Shown: positions 7,970-16,724, numbered from the stretch's first letter. The stretch: DNA of 31,288 nt from DATEJJ01 sp039649115 (GCA_039649115.1 JBBWZQ010000041.1:1-31288), one strand, 5' to 3'. A program made the numbers and translations. The notes: generated by a model not told the origin, from the letters alone.

Positions 7970-8818
7970 TCACAGGGTCCGGGTTGGCGGTGAAGCCGGC
8001 CACGCGACGTCGTCTATCGCGAGCCACGGCGCGACGGCCACGGCCGTGGGTGTAAGCCCGGCGAACGCATTGACCTCGCGGTGCAGGTGGGATTGGTCGG
8101 CGTAGCCGCTCTCGGTGGCAACGCTGGCGGCGGCGTGACCCTTCGCGAGAAGGTGGGCGGCGTGGTCGAACCGCACCAGTCGGGCGGCGCGTTTGGGTGT
8201 GATGCCGAGCTGGGACCGGAAGCGGGACCACAGGCGTTTGCGGCTCCAGCCGACCTCGTCCGCCAGGCCGTCGACCCGCACCCGCCCCCGGCTGGTGAGT
8301 GTCCGCCGCCAGGTGTAGGCGACCTCCGGATCGACCGGTGGGCGGGCGCCCAGCCGTCGGCCGAGGATGTCCACCGCGATCGTGAACCGTTCGTCCCACG
8401 ACGCGGCGGCGCGCAGCCTGTCCTCGGCTCGCCCGGCGTCGCGGCCCCAGACATCCTCGAGGGATACGACCTTCCCGCTGAGCTCGGTCGGTGCGCCGAG
8501 CACCGCAGCCGCCGCGACCGGCTCCAGCCGGATCTGGAGGCACTCGACCCCCCGGCCAGCTGCCCGAAGATCGCCGGGGAGGAGCCCGACGACGACACTG
8601 CCGCGCTCGTGCCGGCCATGGGTGTCGTAGACGACGCCTTCTCCCTCGCTCAGGTCGACGAGCAGGGTGACGGATGGGTGCGCGATCATGGCGATGTCCG
8701 CGAGTGCGGGGACACGTTGGCGGAACCCGGCCATGCTGATCCCCGGCAGGTGACCTGACGGGCGCGGGACTCCGACGTCCACCCACGCCCAGTCGGGTGG
8801 TGTCCCGGTCGACAGCAC
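7970..8818 (-). CDS. AraC-family transcriptional regulator
   Basis: 282 residues from GTG 8818. The C-terminal 90 or so residues form the AraC double HTH: VDGLADEVGWSRKRLWSRFR, GITPKRAARLVRFDHA, then VATESGYADQSHLHREVNAF and GLTP, the standard second helix-turn-helix. The N-terminal about 170 residues are a beta-rich sensing domain of the kind seen in actinobacterial AraC proteins. Only 10 bases separate it from the alpha/beta hydrolase stop on the same strand, so the two are very likely co-transcribed and the regulator may control the hydrolase gene. Ligand unknown. Confidence 0.88.
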   Translation of the reverse strand: MLSTGTPPDWAWVDVGVPRPSGHLPGISMAGFRQRVPALADIAMIAHPSVTLLVDLSEGEGVVYDTHGRHERGSVVVGLLPGDLRAAGRGVECLQIRLEPVAAAAVLGAPTELSGKVVSLEDVWGRDAGRAEDRLRAAASWDERFTIAVDILGRRLGARPPVDPEVAYTWRRTLTSRGRVRVDGLADEVGWSRKRLWSRFRSQLGITPKRAARLVRFDHAAHLLAKGHAAASVATESGYADQSHLHREVNAFAGLTPTAVAVAPWLAIDDVAWPASPPTRTL

Positions 8819-8828
8819 GTGGACCAGT

Positions 8829-9665
8829 CTATGCCGTGGGGATCACGGGCGGGGTGTCAGCGGCCGTTGCCGCGAAGCCCAGCAGCAGTTTGCTGGTCGT
8901 CTCGGGCGCTTCGAACATGGGTATGTGCCCGACGCCGGGCAGCAGCTCGACCCGCGCGTTCGGCACCGCGTCGTACTGGTGCGCCGATGACGGCTCCCAG
9001 CGGGGGTCGGCAGTGCCGAAGATCACCAGTACCGGGACTTCGAGGGCGGCGAGACGCTCGGGCACGCTCCGCTCGGTGATGTACGCGGTGTTCCGGCGCA
9101 GCACCGTCCTGAACGCGCGGTACGTGATGCCCCGTACCTCGGCGACCAGGTCGTCCGGGATGTCCACCGGGCGAGCGGCCGTCGCCCTGATCCCACTGCG
9201 GATCATCGCGTCCGAACGCCTCGACCAGAGGAGCGGGCCGAGAGGCGGGGCCAACAGGACCCGAAGGAGGAACGGCTGCGGAAGGAGCGCATCGAGACTC
9301 GGGCCGCTGCTGATCAGCGCGAGCGACCTCACCAGGTCGGGGCGCTGTTCGGCAAGCGCGGTGGCGAGGTAGCCGCCGCTGGAGTGCCCGACCGCGGTGA
9401 CGAGGCGAAGGCCGAGGTCGTCGAGCACCGCCGCCACCCGGCCCGCCTGGTCGGGCACGTCGTATGACAGCGCTGGCGGGGACTGGCCGCAGCCCGGAAG
9501 GTCGACCCGGATGACGTGATGGTGGCCGGCCAGCGCCGGGACCATCGGGCTCCAGGAGCTGCCCGAGGCCCCCGATCCGTGGATGAGCAACAGCGGCGGC
9601 GCCAGCCGCGGGCCGACGAGGACCACGTGCATTCCAACCGAGTGCTCAACGTCGTACTCACTCAT
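8829..9665 (-). CDS. Alpha/beta hydrolase
   Basis: 278 residues from ATG 9665 (MSEYDVEH). Although the frame is open further upstream, homology begins here; there is no strong RBS. It has the full alpha/beta-hydrolase set: LLLIHGSGASG (oxyanion loop), VDLPGCGQS, the nucleophile elbow GHSSGG (Ser95), GTADPRWEP with the acid, and GVGHIPMFEAP with the catalytic His. It is probably a cytoplasmic esterase, C-C hydrolase or similar; substrate cannot be read from sequence. First gene of a two-gene operon with the AraC regulator. Confidence 0.9.
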   Translation of the reverse strand: MSEYDVEHSVGMHVVLVGPRLAPPLLLIHGSGASGSSWSPMVPALAGHHHVIRVDLPGCGQSPPALSYDVPDQAGRVAAVLDDLGLRLVTAVGHSSGGYLATALAEQRPDLVRSLALISSGPSLDALLPQPFLLRVLLAPPLGPLLWSRRSDAMIRSGIRATAARPVDIPDDLVAEVRGITYRAFRTVLRRNTAYITERSVPERLAALEVPVLVIFGTADPRWEPSSAHQYDAVPNARVELLPGVGHIPMFEAPETTSKLLLGFAATAADTPPVIPTA

Positions 9666-9859
9666 GCAAAAGATGATGCATGGGCTGTCGACTATCAGTC
9701 TTGGACGAATGTCGTCGTGGAGTTGACGACCGTCGGCTCCGCTCCAGCGAGCGCTCGAAAGCCAGGCACCCTTCGACATGTCCTGCCCGACGATCGAGTT
9801 CGACATTTGGGGGCGGTCGGCATTCAGAGTCCAGTCGCGATGTTGTCGGCAAACAACCG

Positions 9860-10279
9860 TCAGGTGTTTGAAGTGGTGCGCGAACCGGATGGGACGGTAC
9901 GGGTGCTCAAACCAGCACCGGCGGCGCGACCGCCTGCTCTGTAGGGCGGCCATGCCGTTGTGGTGCCGGCGGTCCCTGATTCATCCGCTCGCGCCGTGAT
10001 ACGCCGTGCTCGGCTCTGTGGATGGAGTTCTGCGTGCTGAGGAACGAGCTGGGGCCGTCGGGGGTTGAACACGGGTCGGGTCCAGTTGGTCCGTCCGTTC
10101 GCTGACCAGCGGAGGCAGGTGGTGGCGTAGCAGCGCCAGATCCATTCCCCTTTGCTTTTGCGGCGTAGGCCGACCTGGGTACCGTTGCAGGCGCCGCAGC
10201 AGGGTGGTCCGGCGAAGTCTCGGGCGTGTTCGTGTTCGAGGAGCTTGCGGGCGAAGCGGCTGCCGTGGACGGTGGGCAT
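9860..10279 (-). CDS. Probable small zinc-ribbon protein
   Basis: 139 residues from ATG 10279 (GGGAAG just upstream). The N-terminal half looks coding (G/C third positions) and carries CCGAC (C28, C31) and, 19 residues on, RCYATTCLRW (C50, C55), a four-Cys zinc-ribbon pattern embedded in basic and Trp-rich sequence as in nucleic-acid-binding ribbons. The C-terminal third is Arg/Ala/Gly-rich and may be non-genuine read-through. No partner genes. It could be a stand-alone DNA-binding protein or a remnant of a mobile element; I do not recognise the family. Confidence 0.35.
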   Translation of the reverse strand: MPTVHGSRFARKLLEHEHARDFAGPPCCGACNGTQVGLRRKSKGEWIWRCYATTCLRWSANGRTNWTRPVFNPRRPQLVPQHAELHPQSRARRITARADESGTAGTTTAWPPYRAGGRAAGAGLSTRTVPSGSRTTSNT

Positions 10280-10900
10280 GACTTCCCGAGTGCGACTCTG
10301 CGACGGGGGTTGAGGCTGCCAGCACCTCGGACCTTCTGATCCGTCGTCAGATGCCTGGAGGTCCCTCTCTCCCAGGAATACTCTCGCACCTGACATGCCG
10401 TTCAGCAACGCCCGTACTCCGAACGTGCGCTGCGTATCCGCAGGTCCACGCGATCTCGCGCCCGTGGTCGTGCCTGCGCGTCATCTCCTCGTAGACTGGG
10501 ACGGCAGCTGCCCGCCTGGCACGTGCCCGCCGTCAACGAGCGAATGCACCAATGCCAACCCAAAGGTTCCGGTCTGTGAACGTCATTTCCGACACGCGCA
10601 GCAGCCTACGACCGCCGAACAAGCGTCCGTCCACAAAAGACTCGAGCCGGGCGTCCCGGGCGATCGTGCTGACTAGCTCTGGCGGAGGTCCGACAGCCAT
10701 TCTTCAAGCCACACCGGCAGGACCCGGCGAGGCCGTCGTCGTCCATGGATCCGTTGACGACAGGGGGCGACGATGTTTGACTGCAACGGCAAAGATCCGC
10801 TCACACCTCGGGGGTAGTGTGCCACGATGTCGACGCTCGCCATGATCCACGTTTTCCCACAAGCACCGTTCGGCCGTTAGCGTTGGAATGGTCTGCGGCA
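10280..10900. other. Intergenic region at the left border of the biosynthetic cluster
   Basis: About 620 bases in which no frame has convincing codon bias or homology. TTGACG (10754-10759) and TTGACT (10777-10782) are -35-like hexamers 120-150 bases before the nucleotidyltransferase, but neither has a good -10 partner. It separates the ordinary genes on the left from the cluster on the right. Confidence 0.5.
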
Positions 10901-11698
10901 ATGCCCATGGCGTTGGTCATGCGCGAGCTCACGAGCGGGCTGGTCGACCTGGACGCGATGGCCCTGGTGCCTCCCGATGCGCTCGCCGTCTTCTGCGTCG
11001 GATCGGTGGCACACGGCTGGGACAACAAGCGCAGCGACGTGGACCTGGTCGTGGTGACCGCCCGGCCGTGGGCCGTGACGCGATCGCGCAGCATAGCGGT
11101 GGCGCTGCAGCCCCGCTCGATCCAGACCACCAGCACTGAGCTCGGCACCCGCAAATGGGAGATCAAGTACTGGATGGACAGCCAGGTCGACCAGATGCTC
11201 GCCAAGGTCAGCCATGCCCGGTTCGAGAGTGGCCGCACCCGCAGCCGGACGCTCGTGGCCGCCGAGGAGTCGTTCCTCGAGCGCCTGCCCGCCTCCGTGT
11301 TGTTACGCGGCGACGGATGGATACGCAGACGACGGGAGCAGCTGCACCGGTCGGCCTTCCGGGCGTTCGTGGTGAGCCGGTCGTTGGCAGCCGCGGACAG
11401 CAGCATCGACGACGCCCTCGGTCAACTGGACGGCGGCGACTTGGCGAGTGCGGTGCTCTCCGGCCGCAAAGCTTTCGGTCACACCATCGACGCACTGCTG
11501 GAGAGCCACTCCGTGTACGGCTCGCAAGACCCCAAGTGGCGGGCGCGCCGGTTCCAGGCGGCGAAACCACCGCAGGTCTCGTACGAGGCGTACTGGCAGT
11601 TGGAGACCATGTCCGGCTTCGATCCGGAGCGGCCCGTCGAGTGGGTCGAGCGGGTCGTCACATTCTGCCGCAACCTGCTGCTCGAAGTGGAGATGTGA
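10901..11698 (+). CDS. Nucleotidyltransferase-fold protein
   Basis: 265 residues from ATG 10901; ATG 10907, ATG 10919 and GTG 10817 are in-frame alternatives and none has a strong RBS. The minimal nucleotidyltransferase signature is clear: FCVGSVAHGWDN (G34-S35) and SDVDLVVV (D46, D48), the polymerase-beta/kanamycin-nucleotidyltransferase metal-binding Asp pair. The C-terminal about 150 residues are helical (RRREQLHRSAF...GRKAFGHTIDALL), like the substrate-binding domain of small-molecule nucleotidyltransferases. It probably transfers a nucleotidyl group to a small molecule or peptide. First gene of a four-gene operon; its stop overlaps the PqqD-like start (TGATG). Confidence 0.82.
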   Translation: MPMALVMRELTSGLVDLDAMALVPPDALAVFCVGSVAHGWDNKRSDVDLVVVTARPWAVTRSRSIAVALQPRSIQTTSTELGTRKWEIKYWMDSQVDQMLAKVSHARFESGRTRSRTLVAAEESFLERLPASVLLRGDGWIRRRREQLHRSAFRAFVVSRSLAAADSSIDDALGQLDGGDLASAVLSGRKAFGHTIDALLESHSVYGSQDPKWRARRFQAAKPPQVSYEAYWQLETMSGFDPERPVEWVERVVTFCRNLLLEVEM

Positions 11699-11985
11699 TG
11701 GCGCCGACCCCCACCCTCGACCCCGCAGCGGTGGCGGAACGTCGCCGCGAGACACGCGTCCGCAAGTACCGCGGCATACTCTTCGTCGCGAACGGGGTGG
11801 ACGCGTTCGAGCTGAACGACGTGGCCGAGTTCATCTTCCGGCAGGTCGACGGGCGGCAAACCGTGCAGCAGATCGCCGAGCACGTGGCGAGCGCGTACGA
11901 CATCCCGCTGTACCGGGCGCTGGTCGACACCGGGGAGGCCGTCGCCCAGTTGGCCGCCCAGGCGATGCTGACCCTCGACCGCTGA
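11698..11985 (+). CDS. PqqD-like protein (RiPP recognition element)
   Basis: 95 residues, ATG overlapping the last base of the upstream stop. It matches the PqqD family pattern: RGILFVANGVDAFELNDVAEFIF (beta-turn-beta, then helix), DGRQTVQQIAEHVASAY (winged-helix core), and a terminal helix with LAAQAMLTLDR. Stand-alone PqqD domains bind the leader of precursor peptides in RiPP pathways and present it to modifying enzymes. This is the main independent sign that the cluster makes a ribosomal peptide; the only good candidate precursor is at 26264-26476. Alternatively it binds a carrier protein or small peptide. Confidence 0.85.
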   Translation: MAPTPTLDPAAVAERRRETRVRKYRGILFVANGVDAFELNDVAEFIFRQVDGRQTVQQIAEHVASAYDIPLYRALVDTGEAVAQLAAQAMLTLDR

Positions 11986-12000
11986 GGCCAGGACGACCTC

Positions 12001-13113
12001 ATGCCGTTGGCGCTCAGCTCATACGCCGGACTGAGTACTCTCGGCGACGACCCCGAGCTGCTGAACCTCGCCTGGACCCTGGACGAGCGACACCATCTCT
12101 CGGTCGACGTGCTCGCGGTGGTGGCGGCAGCACTACGCGCGGAGGTCACCGACGGCCTGCCCTCCGTGCGCAGCTACCTCGTCCAGGATCCGTACGGCGA
12201 GGAGATCCTCGGCCCGGCCGCGACCGGCCCGCTGGGCGCCGCCGGCCCGGTCGCCATCACCTGCGGCGCGGGGGTCGGTCCGTTGCTCGCCGATCTGGTC
12301 CGGCTGGCCGGTGGTGCGCCGCTCTACATTGCCGGTGATGTCTATCCCGACCTGCCGCACTGGGCCCAGCGGGCGGGCAGCCACTGTGTCACCTACGCCG
12401 ACCGCATGCCGCAGATCCGCGCAGCGGAAGTCACCGTGGCGATGCACGCCGAGAACGCGCTCGCGCTGGGCGCCGTACTGGTCGCGCTGGAGCATCCGGC
12501 CCTCAGCCCCGACCTGTTCATCGACGCCGCCGCGGTCGGCGAACTCTGCGACCGGCTGGCCGGACACGGCGTCCCCGTCATCGTCGACGAGTCGAACGCC
12601 AACTACTGGCCGCCGGAGTTCAGCTGTGCCCGGCTGGTGGCATCGACGCCCAATCTGGTTGTGGTTCGCGGCCTGTCCAAGGCGTATGGCCTGGGCGGAT
12701 TGCGCCTGGGCTACTGCCTGAGCCGGCCGGAGACGGCGTCAGTGCTGCGCGGCGTGATACCACCGCTGCTCGCCTCGTCCATGTCGCTGGCGCTGGGCTC
12801 CACGGTGCTTTCCCTCGGCGACGTGACCGGACCGCTGCGGGAACGCATCCGGCGGCATCGCGCGGAGGTGGCCGGGCTGATGCGCGAAGCGGACGTCGGA
12901 ACGCCCGTGGCGGCCAGCGAGTTCCTGCCGTACCTGCTGTTCGGCGAGCGCCCCGAGCAGACCCGAGCCGCTCTGCACGGGCTGGGTGTGTTGGCCAAAC
13001 TGCAGCCGGTCTGGTCGGCAGAGGCCCGGGCGCCGCAGACGGTGTGCCGGATGAGTGTCCCGCTGGACGACGGGCGGATGGACCGTCTCCGCACCCTGGT
13101 ACGCCGCCGGTGA
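12001..13113 (+). CDS. PLP-dependent aminotransferase, class I/II (HisC/CobD-like)
   Basis: 370 residues, ATG 12001, 15 bases after the PqqD-like stop. Fold-type I hallmarks: ITCGAGVGPLLADL (cofactor-phosphate region), VIVDESNANY (D196 pairs with the pyridine nitrogen), RGLSKAYGLGGLRLGY (Schiff-base K227 and the Arg-containing follow-up). The sequence is closest in style to histidinol-phosphate aminotransferases and the CobD threonine-phosphate decarboxylase. It would transaminate or decarboxylate an amino acid, or a residue at a peptide terminus. Its stop overlaps the next gene (GTGA), so the two are translationally coupled. Confidence 0.88.
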   Translation: MPLALSSYAGLSTLGDDPELLNLAWTLDERHHLSVDVLAVVAAALRAEVTDGLPSVRSYLVQDPYGEEILGPAATGPLGAAGPVAITCGAGVGPLLADLVRLAGGAPLYIAGDVYPDLPHWAQRAGSHCVTYADRMPQIRAAEVTVAMHAENALALGAVLVALEHPALSPDLFIDAAAVGELCDRLAGHGVPVIVDESNANYWPPEFSCARLVASTPNLVVVRGLSKAYGLGGLRLGYCLSRPETASVLRGVIPPLLASSMSLALGSTVLSLGDVTGPLRERIRRHRAEVAGLMREADVGTPVAASEFLPYLLFGERPEQTRAALHGLGVLAKLQPVWSAEARAPQTVCRMSVPLDDGRMDRLRTLVRRR

Positions 13114-14210
13114 GCCGGACCGGTGTCGCGTGGTCCGACGACTTCGCCACCCACCAGACCGCGCGGCAGCCCGCTTTCGGCGACGACTACGAGTTCCTGC
13201 CGGACGAGGGCTGGGACTCGGGCCTGCGGGTGCAGTGCCTGCGCGATGTCCTGTCGCACGCGGGCGAAGCCCTGCCGGCCGTGGCCCTGATCGAGGACTT
13301 CCGGACGGCCGAGCCGCACCAGCTCGCGATGTTCCACCCGCCGGCGTACCTGAGCGAGCGGGATGGCGTCGCCGGGCCGGCCGGTGACCAGACTGCGGCG
13401 GCCCGGCTGGCCGCCGGCGCGGTGCTCGATCTGGGCCGCGCGGTGTGGTCACGGCAGCTGCGCAACGGCTATGCCCTGGTCCGCCCGGCCGGCCACCACG
13501 CCCGCGCGGACGGCTCGGCAGGTGGATGCGTGTTCGCCAACGGGGTGCTTGCCGCGATTCAGGCACGCCGCCTGGGCGCAGGCCGGGTGCTGATGGTCGA
13601 TTGGGACGCGCATCACGGCAACAGCCAGCAGGAGGCGTTCTGGGCGGACCCGACGGTGCTGACCATCTCGGTGCATCAGGCCCGCGCCTACCCGCCCGGC
13701 ACCGGCGGCACGGACGCCCGGGGCGCAGGCGCCGGCCGGGGCGCCACCCTGAACGTGCCGCTGCCCATGGGCCGCGGCGGCGGTGTCTACCGGCGCGTCT
13801 TCGCCGAGGTCATCGAACCGGCCGCGGACCGGTTCCGCCCGGACATGGTACTGGTGGCGTCCGGGCTCGACGGCAGCTACCTCGATCCGTCCGCCCGCCT
13901 GGCCTTGCACTCGGGCGACTACGGGTGGATGACCGCGCGGATGGTCGACCTGGCCGAGCGGCACGCCGGCGGGCGCCTGCTGATGACTCACGAGGGCGGC
14001 TATGCCCCGCACTTCATGCCGATCTGCTTCCTGCGCATCCTCGAGCAGCTCAGCGGCACCGGCAGCGGTATCGCCGATCCCTTCCTGGCGCGCTGGGGTG
14101 ACGACTTCGCGGCGTCGGTGCCGGTCGAAGCCGAGCGGGTCATCGAGGAGTGCGCGGCATTGGCCGCAGAGGTGCCCGACGGCGCCGCCGTCGGGCACAG
14201 TGGGACTTGA
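13110..14210 (+). CDS. Histone-deacetylase-superfamily amidohydrolase
   Basis: 366 residues from GTG 13110, overlapping the aminotransferase stop by 4 nt. The Zn-dependent deacetylase motifs are all present: RPAGHHA (catalytic His pair), VDWDAHHGN (D166 and H168 as metal ligands), SGLDGSYLDP (D254, third ligand) and the EGGYAP loop (transition-state Tyr). It resembles bacterial class II HDAC-like and acetylpolyamine amidohydrolases, which remove acetyl or other acyl groups from amines. In this operon it may deacylate an intermediate protected by an acetyl group. Last gene of operon A. Confidence 0.9.
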   Translation: MSRTGVAWSDDFATHQTARQPAFGDDYEFLPDEGWDSGLRVQCLRDVLSHAGEALPAVALIEDFRTAEPHQLAMFHPPAYLSERDGVAGPAGDQTAAARLAAGAVLDLGRAVWSRQLRNGYALVRPAGHHARADGSAGGCVFANGVLAAIQARRLGAGRVLMVDWDAHHGNSQQEAFWADPTVLTISVHQARAYPPGTGGTDARGAGAGRGATLNVPLPMGRGGGVYRRVFAEVIEPAADRFRPDMVLVASGLDGSYLDPSARLALHSGDYGWMTARMVDLAERHAGGRLLMTHEGGYAPHFMPICFLRILEQLSGTGSGIADPFLARWGDDFAASVPVEAERVIEECAALAAEVPDGAAVGHSGT

Positions 14211-14228
14211 GGGAGCAGCGGCAACGCC

Positions 14229-14280
14229 GCCGGCACGTTATCGGAGACCTCTCCGGTCATCAACTTTCCCGGGTGCCGGC
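14229..14280. terminator. Nested hairpin between convergent operons A and B
   Basis: Outer arms GCCGGCAC (14229-14236) and GTGCCGGC (14273-14280) enclose an inner stem CGGAGA-cc-TCTCCG (14242-14255). It sits after the deacetylase stop and overlaps the last codons of the convergent monooxygenase, so it is well placed as a bidirectional terminator. Confidence 0.5.
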
Positions 14281-15600
14281 TGGACGGGCTAGTCCGAGGT
14301 GACCACGCAGGGTGGTGGTCTCGTAGTCGGTGCGGAAGAGCCCCCGCCGTTGCAGTTCGGGAACGACGAGCTCCACGAAGTCCCGCAGGTGCAGCGGGAG
14401 AGCGGGTGCCATCACCATGCATCCGTCGGTAGCCTCGCTCTCGAACCACTGCTGCAGTTCGTCCGCCACGTCGGTGACCGAGCCGATCACCTGCCAGTGC
14501 CCACGGGAGCCGGCGATGTGCTGATACAGCTGCCGGATGGTCAGCCCTTCCCGTTCCGCCATCTCGACGATGAGCCGTTGGCGCCCCTTGCCGGTGTTCG
14601 ACTCGGCCAACGGGGGCAAGGGTCCGTTCATGTCGTAACCGGACAGATCGACGTGGCCCAGCTCGCTCTGCAGCTGCCCGAGGCCGACTACCGGATCGAT
14701 CAGTTCCTGCAGCTCGTCGAACTTGTCCTGCGCCTCCTGCCGGGTGTGGCCGACGTAGGGGAAGACTCCCGGCACGATGCGGATCTCGTCATGGCCGCGG
14801 CCGTGCGCCGCCATCCGGCTGCGGACGTCCTTGTAGAACTCCTGCGCGCCCGCCATGGTGTCCTGCGCCGTGAAGATGACCTCACCGGTCCGCGCGGCCA
14901 GCTCGCGGCCGACCTCGGACGATCCCGCCTGGAGGGTGACCGGGTGACCCTGCGGGCTGCGCGGGATGTTGAGCGGCCCACGCACCGCGAAGTGCTCGCC
15001 GCGATGGTGCAACGGCTGCATGGCTTCCGGCCGGAAGAACCGCCCGCCGGCCTTGTCGTACACGAACGCGTCGTCCTGCCAGCAGTCCCAGAGTCCCTTG
15101 ACGACGTCGGCGAACTCGTGAGCCCGACGGTAGCGGGCGCCGTGCTCGGGCTGCGCGTCCAACCCGAAGTTGTACGCCTCCTCCGGGTTCTGCGAGGTCA
15201 CCAGGTTCCAGCCGACCCGGCCGCCGGAGAGATGATCCAGAGAGGCCAGCATGCGCGCGGCGTGGAACGGCTCGAAGTAACTCGACGACACGGTCGCCGT
15301 CAGACCGACCCGATCGGTCACCACGGCGAGTGCGCCCAGCAGGGTCAGCGGCTCGAACTGGGACACGTATCGCAGGGCTGTCCGGCTCAGTGCCGCCAGG
15401 TCGGCCCCCCGCAGCGCCGAGCTGTCCGGTAGGAAGATGAAGTCGAACTTGCCACGCTCGGCGAGCTGGGCCACCTCGGCGTAGAAGGAGAAGTTGACCC
15501 CGGCGTCCGCCGGCACATCCGGATGCCGCCAGGCGCCGACGTGGTAACCGGTCGGGTACACGAAGGCACCGATGGTCATCTGCCGCAGATCGTCCGTCAT
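14260..15600 (-). CDS. FMNH2-dependent monooxygenase (NtaA/SnaA/DszA type)
   Basis: 446 residues, the full length of the NtaA/SnaA/DszA branch of the luciferase-like superfamily. Recognisable segments: GVNFSFYAEVAQLAERGKFDFIFLPD, FEPLTLLGALAVVTDRVGL, ATVSSSYFEPFHAARMLASL, GRVGWNLVTSQNPEEAYNFG and QAGSSEVGRELAARTGEVIF. Such enzymes use reduced FMN from a separate reductase and O2 to hydroxylate C, N or S centres. The matching reductase is the divergent gene at 16817. It starts 1 base after the KAS III-like stop, so these two are co-translated. Substrate unknown. Confidence 0.92.
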   Translation of the reverse strand: MTDDLRQMTIGAFVYPTGYHVGAWRHPDVPADAGVNFSFYAEVAQLAERGKFDFIFLPDSSALRGADLAALSRTALRYVSQFEPLTLLGALAVVTDRVGLTATVSSSYFEPFHAARMLASLDHLSGGRVGWNLVTSQNPEEAYNFGLDAQPEHGARYRRAHEFADVVKGLWDCWQDDAFVYDKAGGRFFRPEAMQPLHHRGEHFAVRGPLNIPRSPQGHPVTLQAGSSEVGRELAARTGEVIFTAQDTMAGAQEFYKDVRSRMAAHGRGHDEIRIVPGVFPYVGHTRQEAQDKFDELQELIDPVVGLGQLQSELGHVDLSGYDMNGPLPPLAESNTGKGRQRLIVEMAEREGLTIRQLYQHIAGSRGHWQVIGSVTDVADELQQWFESEATDGCMVMAPALPLHLRDFVELVVPELQRRGLFRTDYETTTLRGHLGLARPAGTRES

Positions 15601-15601
15601 C

Positions 15602-16552
15602 TCAGCCCATCCCGTCCGGTTCCGCCGCCACCCGGCGGAGAATCAACACGCCCATCGCGGTCTTGGAGGTCCCGATCACCATGACGGTGGCGTCCTCGGC
15701 CATCCCGTCCCGGCTCGCGTCGTCCAGGTTGATCAAACTGTCGGCCGCGATGACATGACCGTTCGCCGACAGGCTGCCGAGCCAGGTGGCCTCGGCCGGG
15801 ACACCGCAGAGCTCCGCCAGCCCCCGCATACGTGCGGCGCCGAGGTTTTGCACCACGAAGTGAGCGATCTGGTCGCCGCGCAGGCCGGCCTCCTCCAGCG
15901 CGTCCCGCGCCAGCCTGCGCAAGTGCACCGCCTTCATGGTGGACCGCCGTGAGCCGTCCGGACGCCGGTCACCGGGCAGCTGATCGGCGGGGTGCTCGTA
16001 CGTCACCCGGTGCGCGAGAATGCGGTACCGCGGCCCGGCTCCGAGCCTGGTGGTCACGACGAATCCACAAGCGCCGTCGCTCTGCAGATGCTCGACGCCG
16101 CGCAGGCGCGGGGGATCGCCGTCGGCCCGGCCTGCCACCAGGTTGAGCGTGCTGCGCGCCGCTCCTCTGGCCACCAGGGCCACGCTGAGATCGATCTGCA
16201 TCAGGAACGACGCGCAGTGGTGTGGTGTGATGCCGAAGATCCGGCTCGGCGCCAGGTCGTGCGTGCGCAGCAACCAGGACAGGTCATGGTCACCCGGATC
16301 GGACGACTCGGCTCCGATGCAATGGATCAGAACGTCGACATCCTTTTCGGCGAATACCGACTCAGCCTTTGATTTGATCGCCGCATGGCAGAGATCAACC
16401 GCATCTTCATCGGCAACCCGACTCGCTTCGTAGCCCAGTGCGCGCAATGCCCGCACCTGTTCGGAATCGACTCCGGCCAACTGGTCCACCGGCACCGAGT
16501 CGCCGAGGGCAGCACCCAGTGGCACCAGGTAAACCGCATCAAGCGTCGCCAT
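15602..16552 (-). CDS. KAS III-like (thiolase-fold) protein with degenerate catalytic triad
   Basis: 316 residues from ATG 16552 (GGGGGC upstream). Thiolase-fold KAS III layout: HCIGAESSDP, then ITPHHCASFLMQ with the nucleophile Cys113 at the FabH position. By eye the FabH His motif (VPHQAN) is replaced by VVQNLG, so His becomes Gln, and the Asn motif (YGNTSAAS) by NGHVIAADS, so Asn becomes His. A normal decarboxylating condensation is therefore unlikely; CerJ-type acyl transfer or ester/amide formation from the Cys-bound acyl group is more plausible. First gene of operon B, behind a good promoter, and coupled to the monooxygenase. Confidence 0.82.
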   Translation of the reverse strand: MATLDAVYLVPLGAALGDSVPVDQLAGVDSEQVRALRALGYEASRVADEDAVDLCHAAIKSKAESVFAEKDVDVLIHCIGAESSDPGDHDLSWLLRTHDLAPSRIFGITPHHCASFLMQIDLSVALVARGAARSTLNLVAGRADGDPPRLRGVEHLQSDGACGFVVTTRLGAGPRYRILAHRVTYEHPADQLPGDRRPDGSRRSTMKAVHLRRLARDALEEAGLRGDQIAHFVVQNLGAARMRGLAELCGVPAEATWLGSLSANGHVIAADSLINLDDASRDGMAEDATVMVIGTSKTAMGVLILRRVAAEPDGMG

Positions 16553-16581
16553 CAGCCCCCCGCATCCCCAACCAGCCTCGC

Positions 16582-16610
16582 ACACTATTGGCGAATGTGA
16601 TCGGTGTCAA
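16582..16610 (-). promoter_or_regulatory. Promoter of the KAS III-like/monooxygenase operon
   Basis: Reading the minus strand: TTGACA (16610-16605), 17-nt spacer, TAGTGT (16587-16582). This is a perfect -35 with a TAG-type actinomycete -10. The predicted transcript starts near 16575, giving a leader of about 23 nt before ATG 16552. Confidence 0.6.
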
Positions 16611-16724
16611 TGCTGCAACACTTCGACGGACCAGCCGAGACAGCGATCCCGACTCGCGATTCGACGGATGGCGTCTACGTGTTACGTTTATCACCGCCTC
16701 TTCGGGCACGCCCAATCAGATCCG

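Noticed and set aside
10395..10845. Overlapping + frames before the nucleotidyltransferase as possible precursor peptides
   Set aside because: No RBS at suitable spacing, mixed codon bias and Pro/Arg-rich composition; the ORF at 26264-26476 is far better supported.
14299..15432. 377-codon open frame on + opposite the monooxygenase
   Set aside because: Shadow of the luciferase-like gene; no RBS and no recognisable domain.
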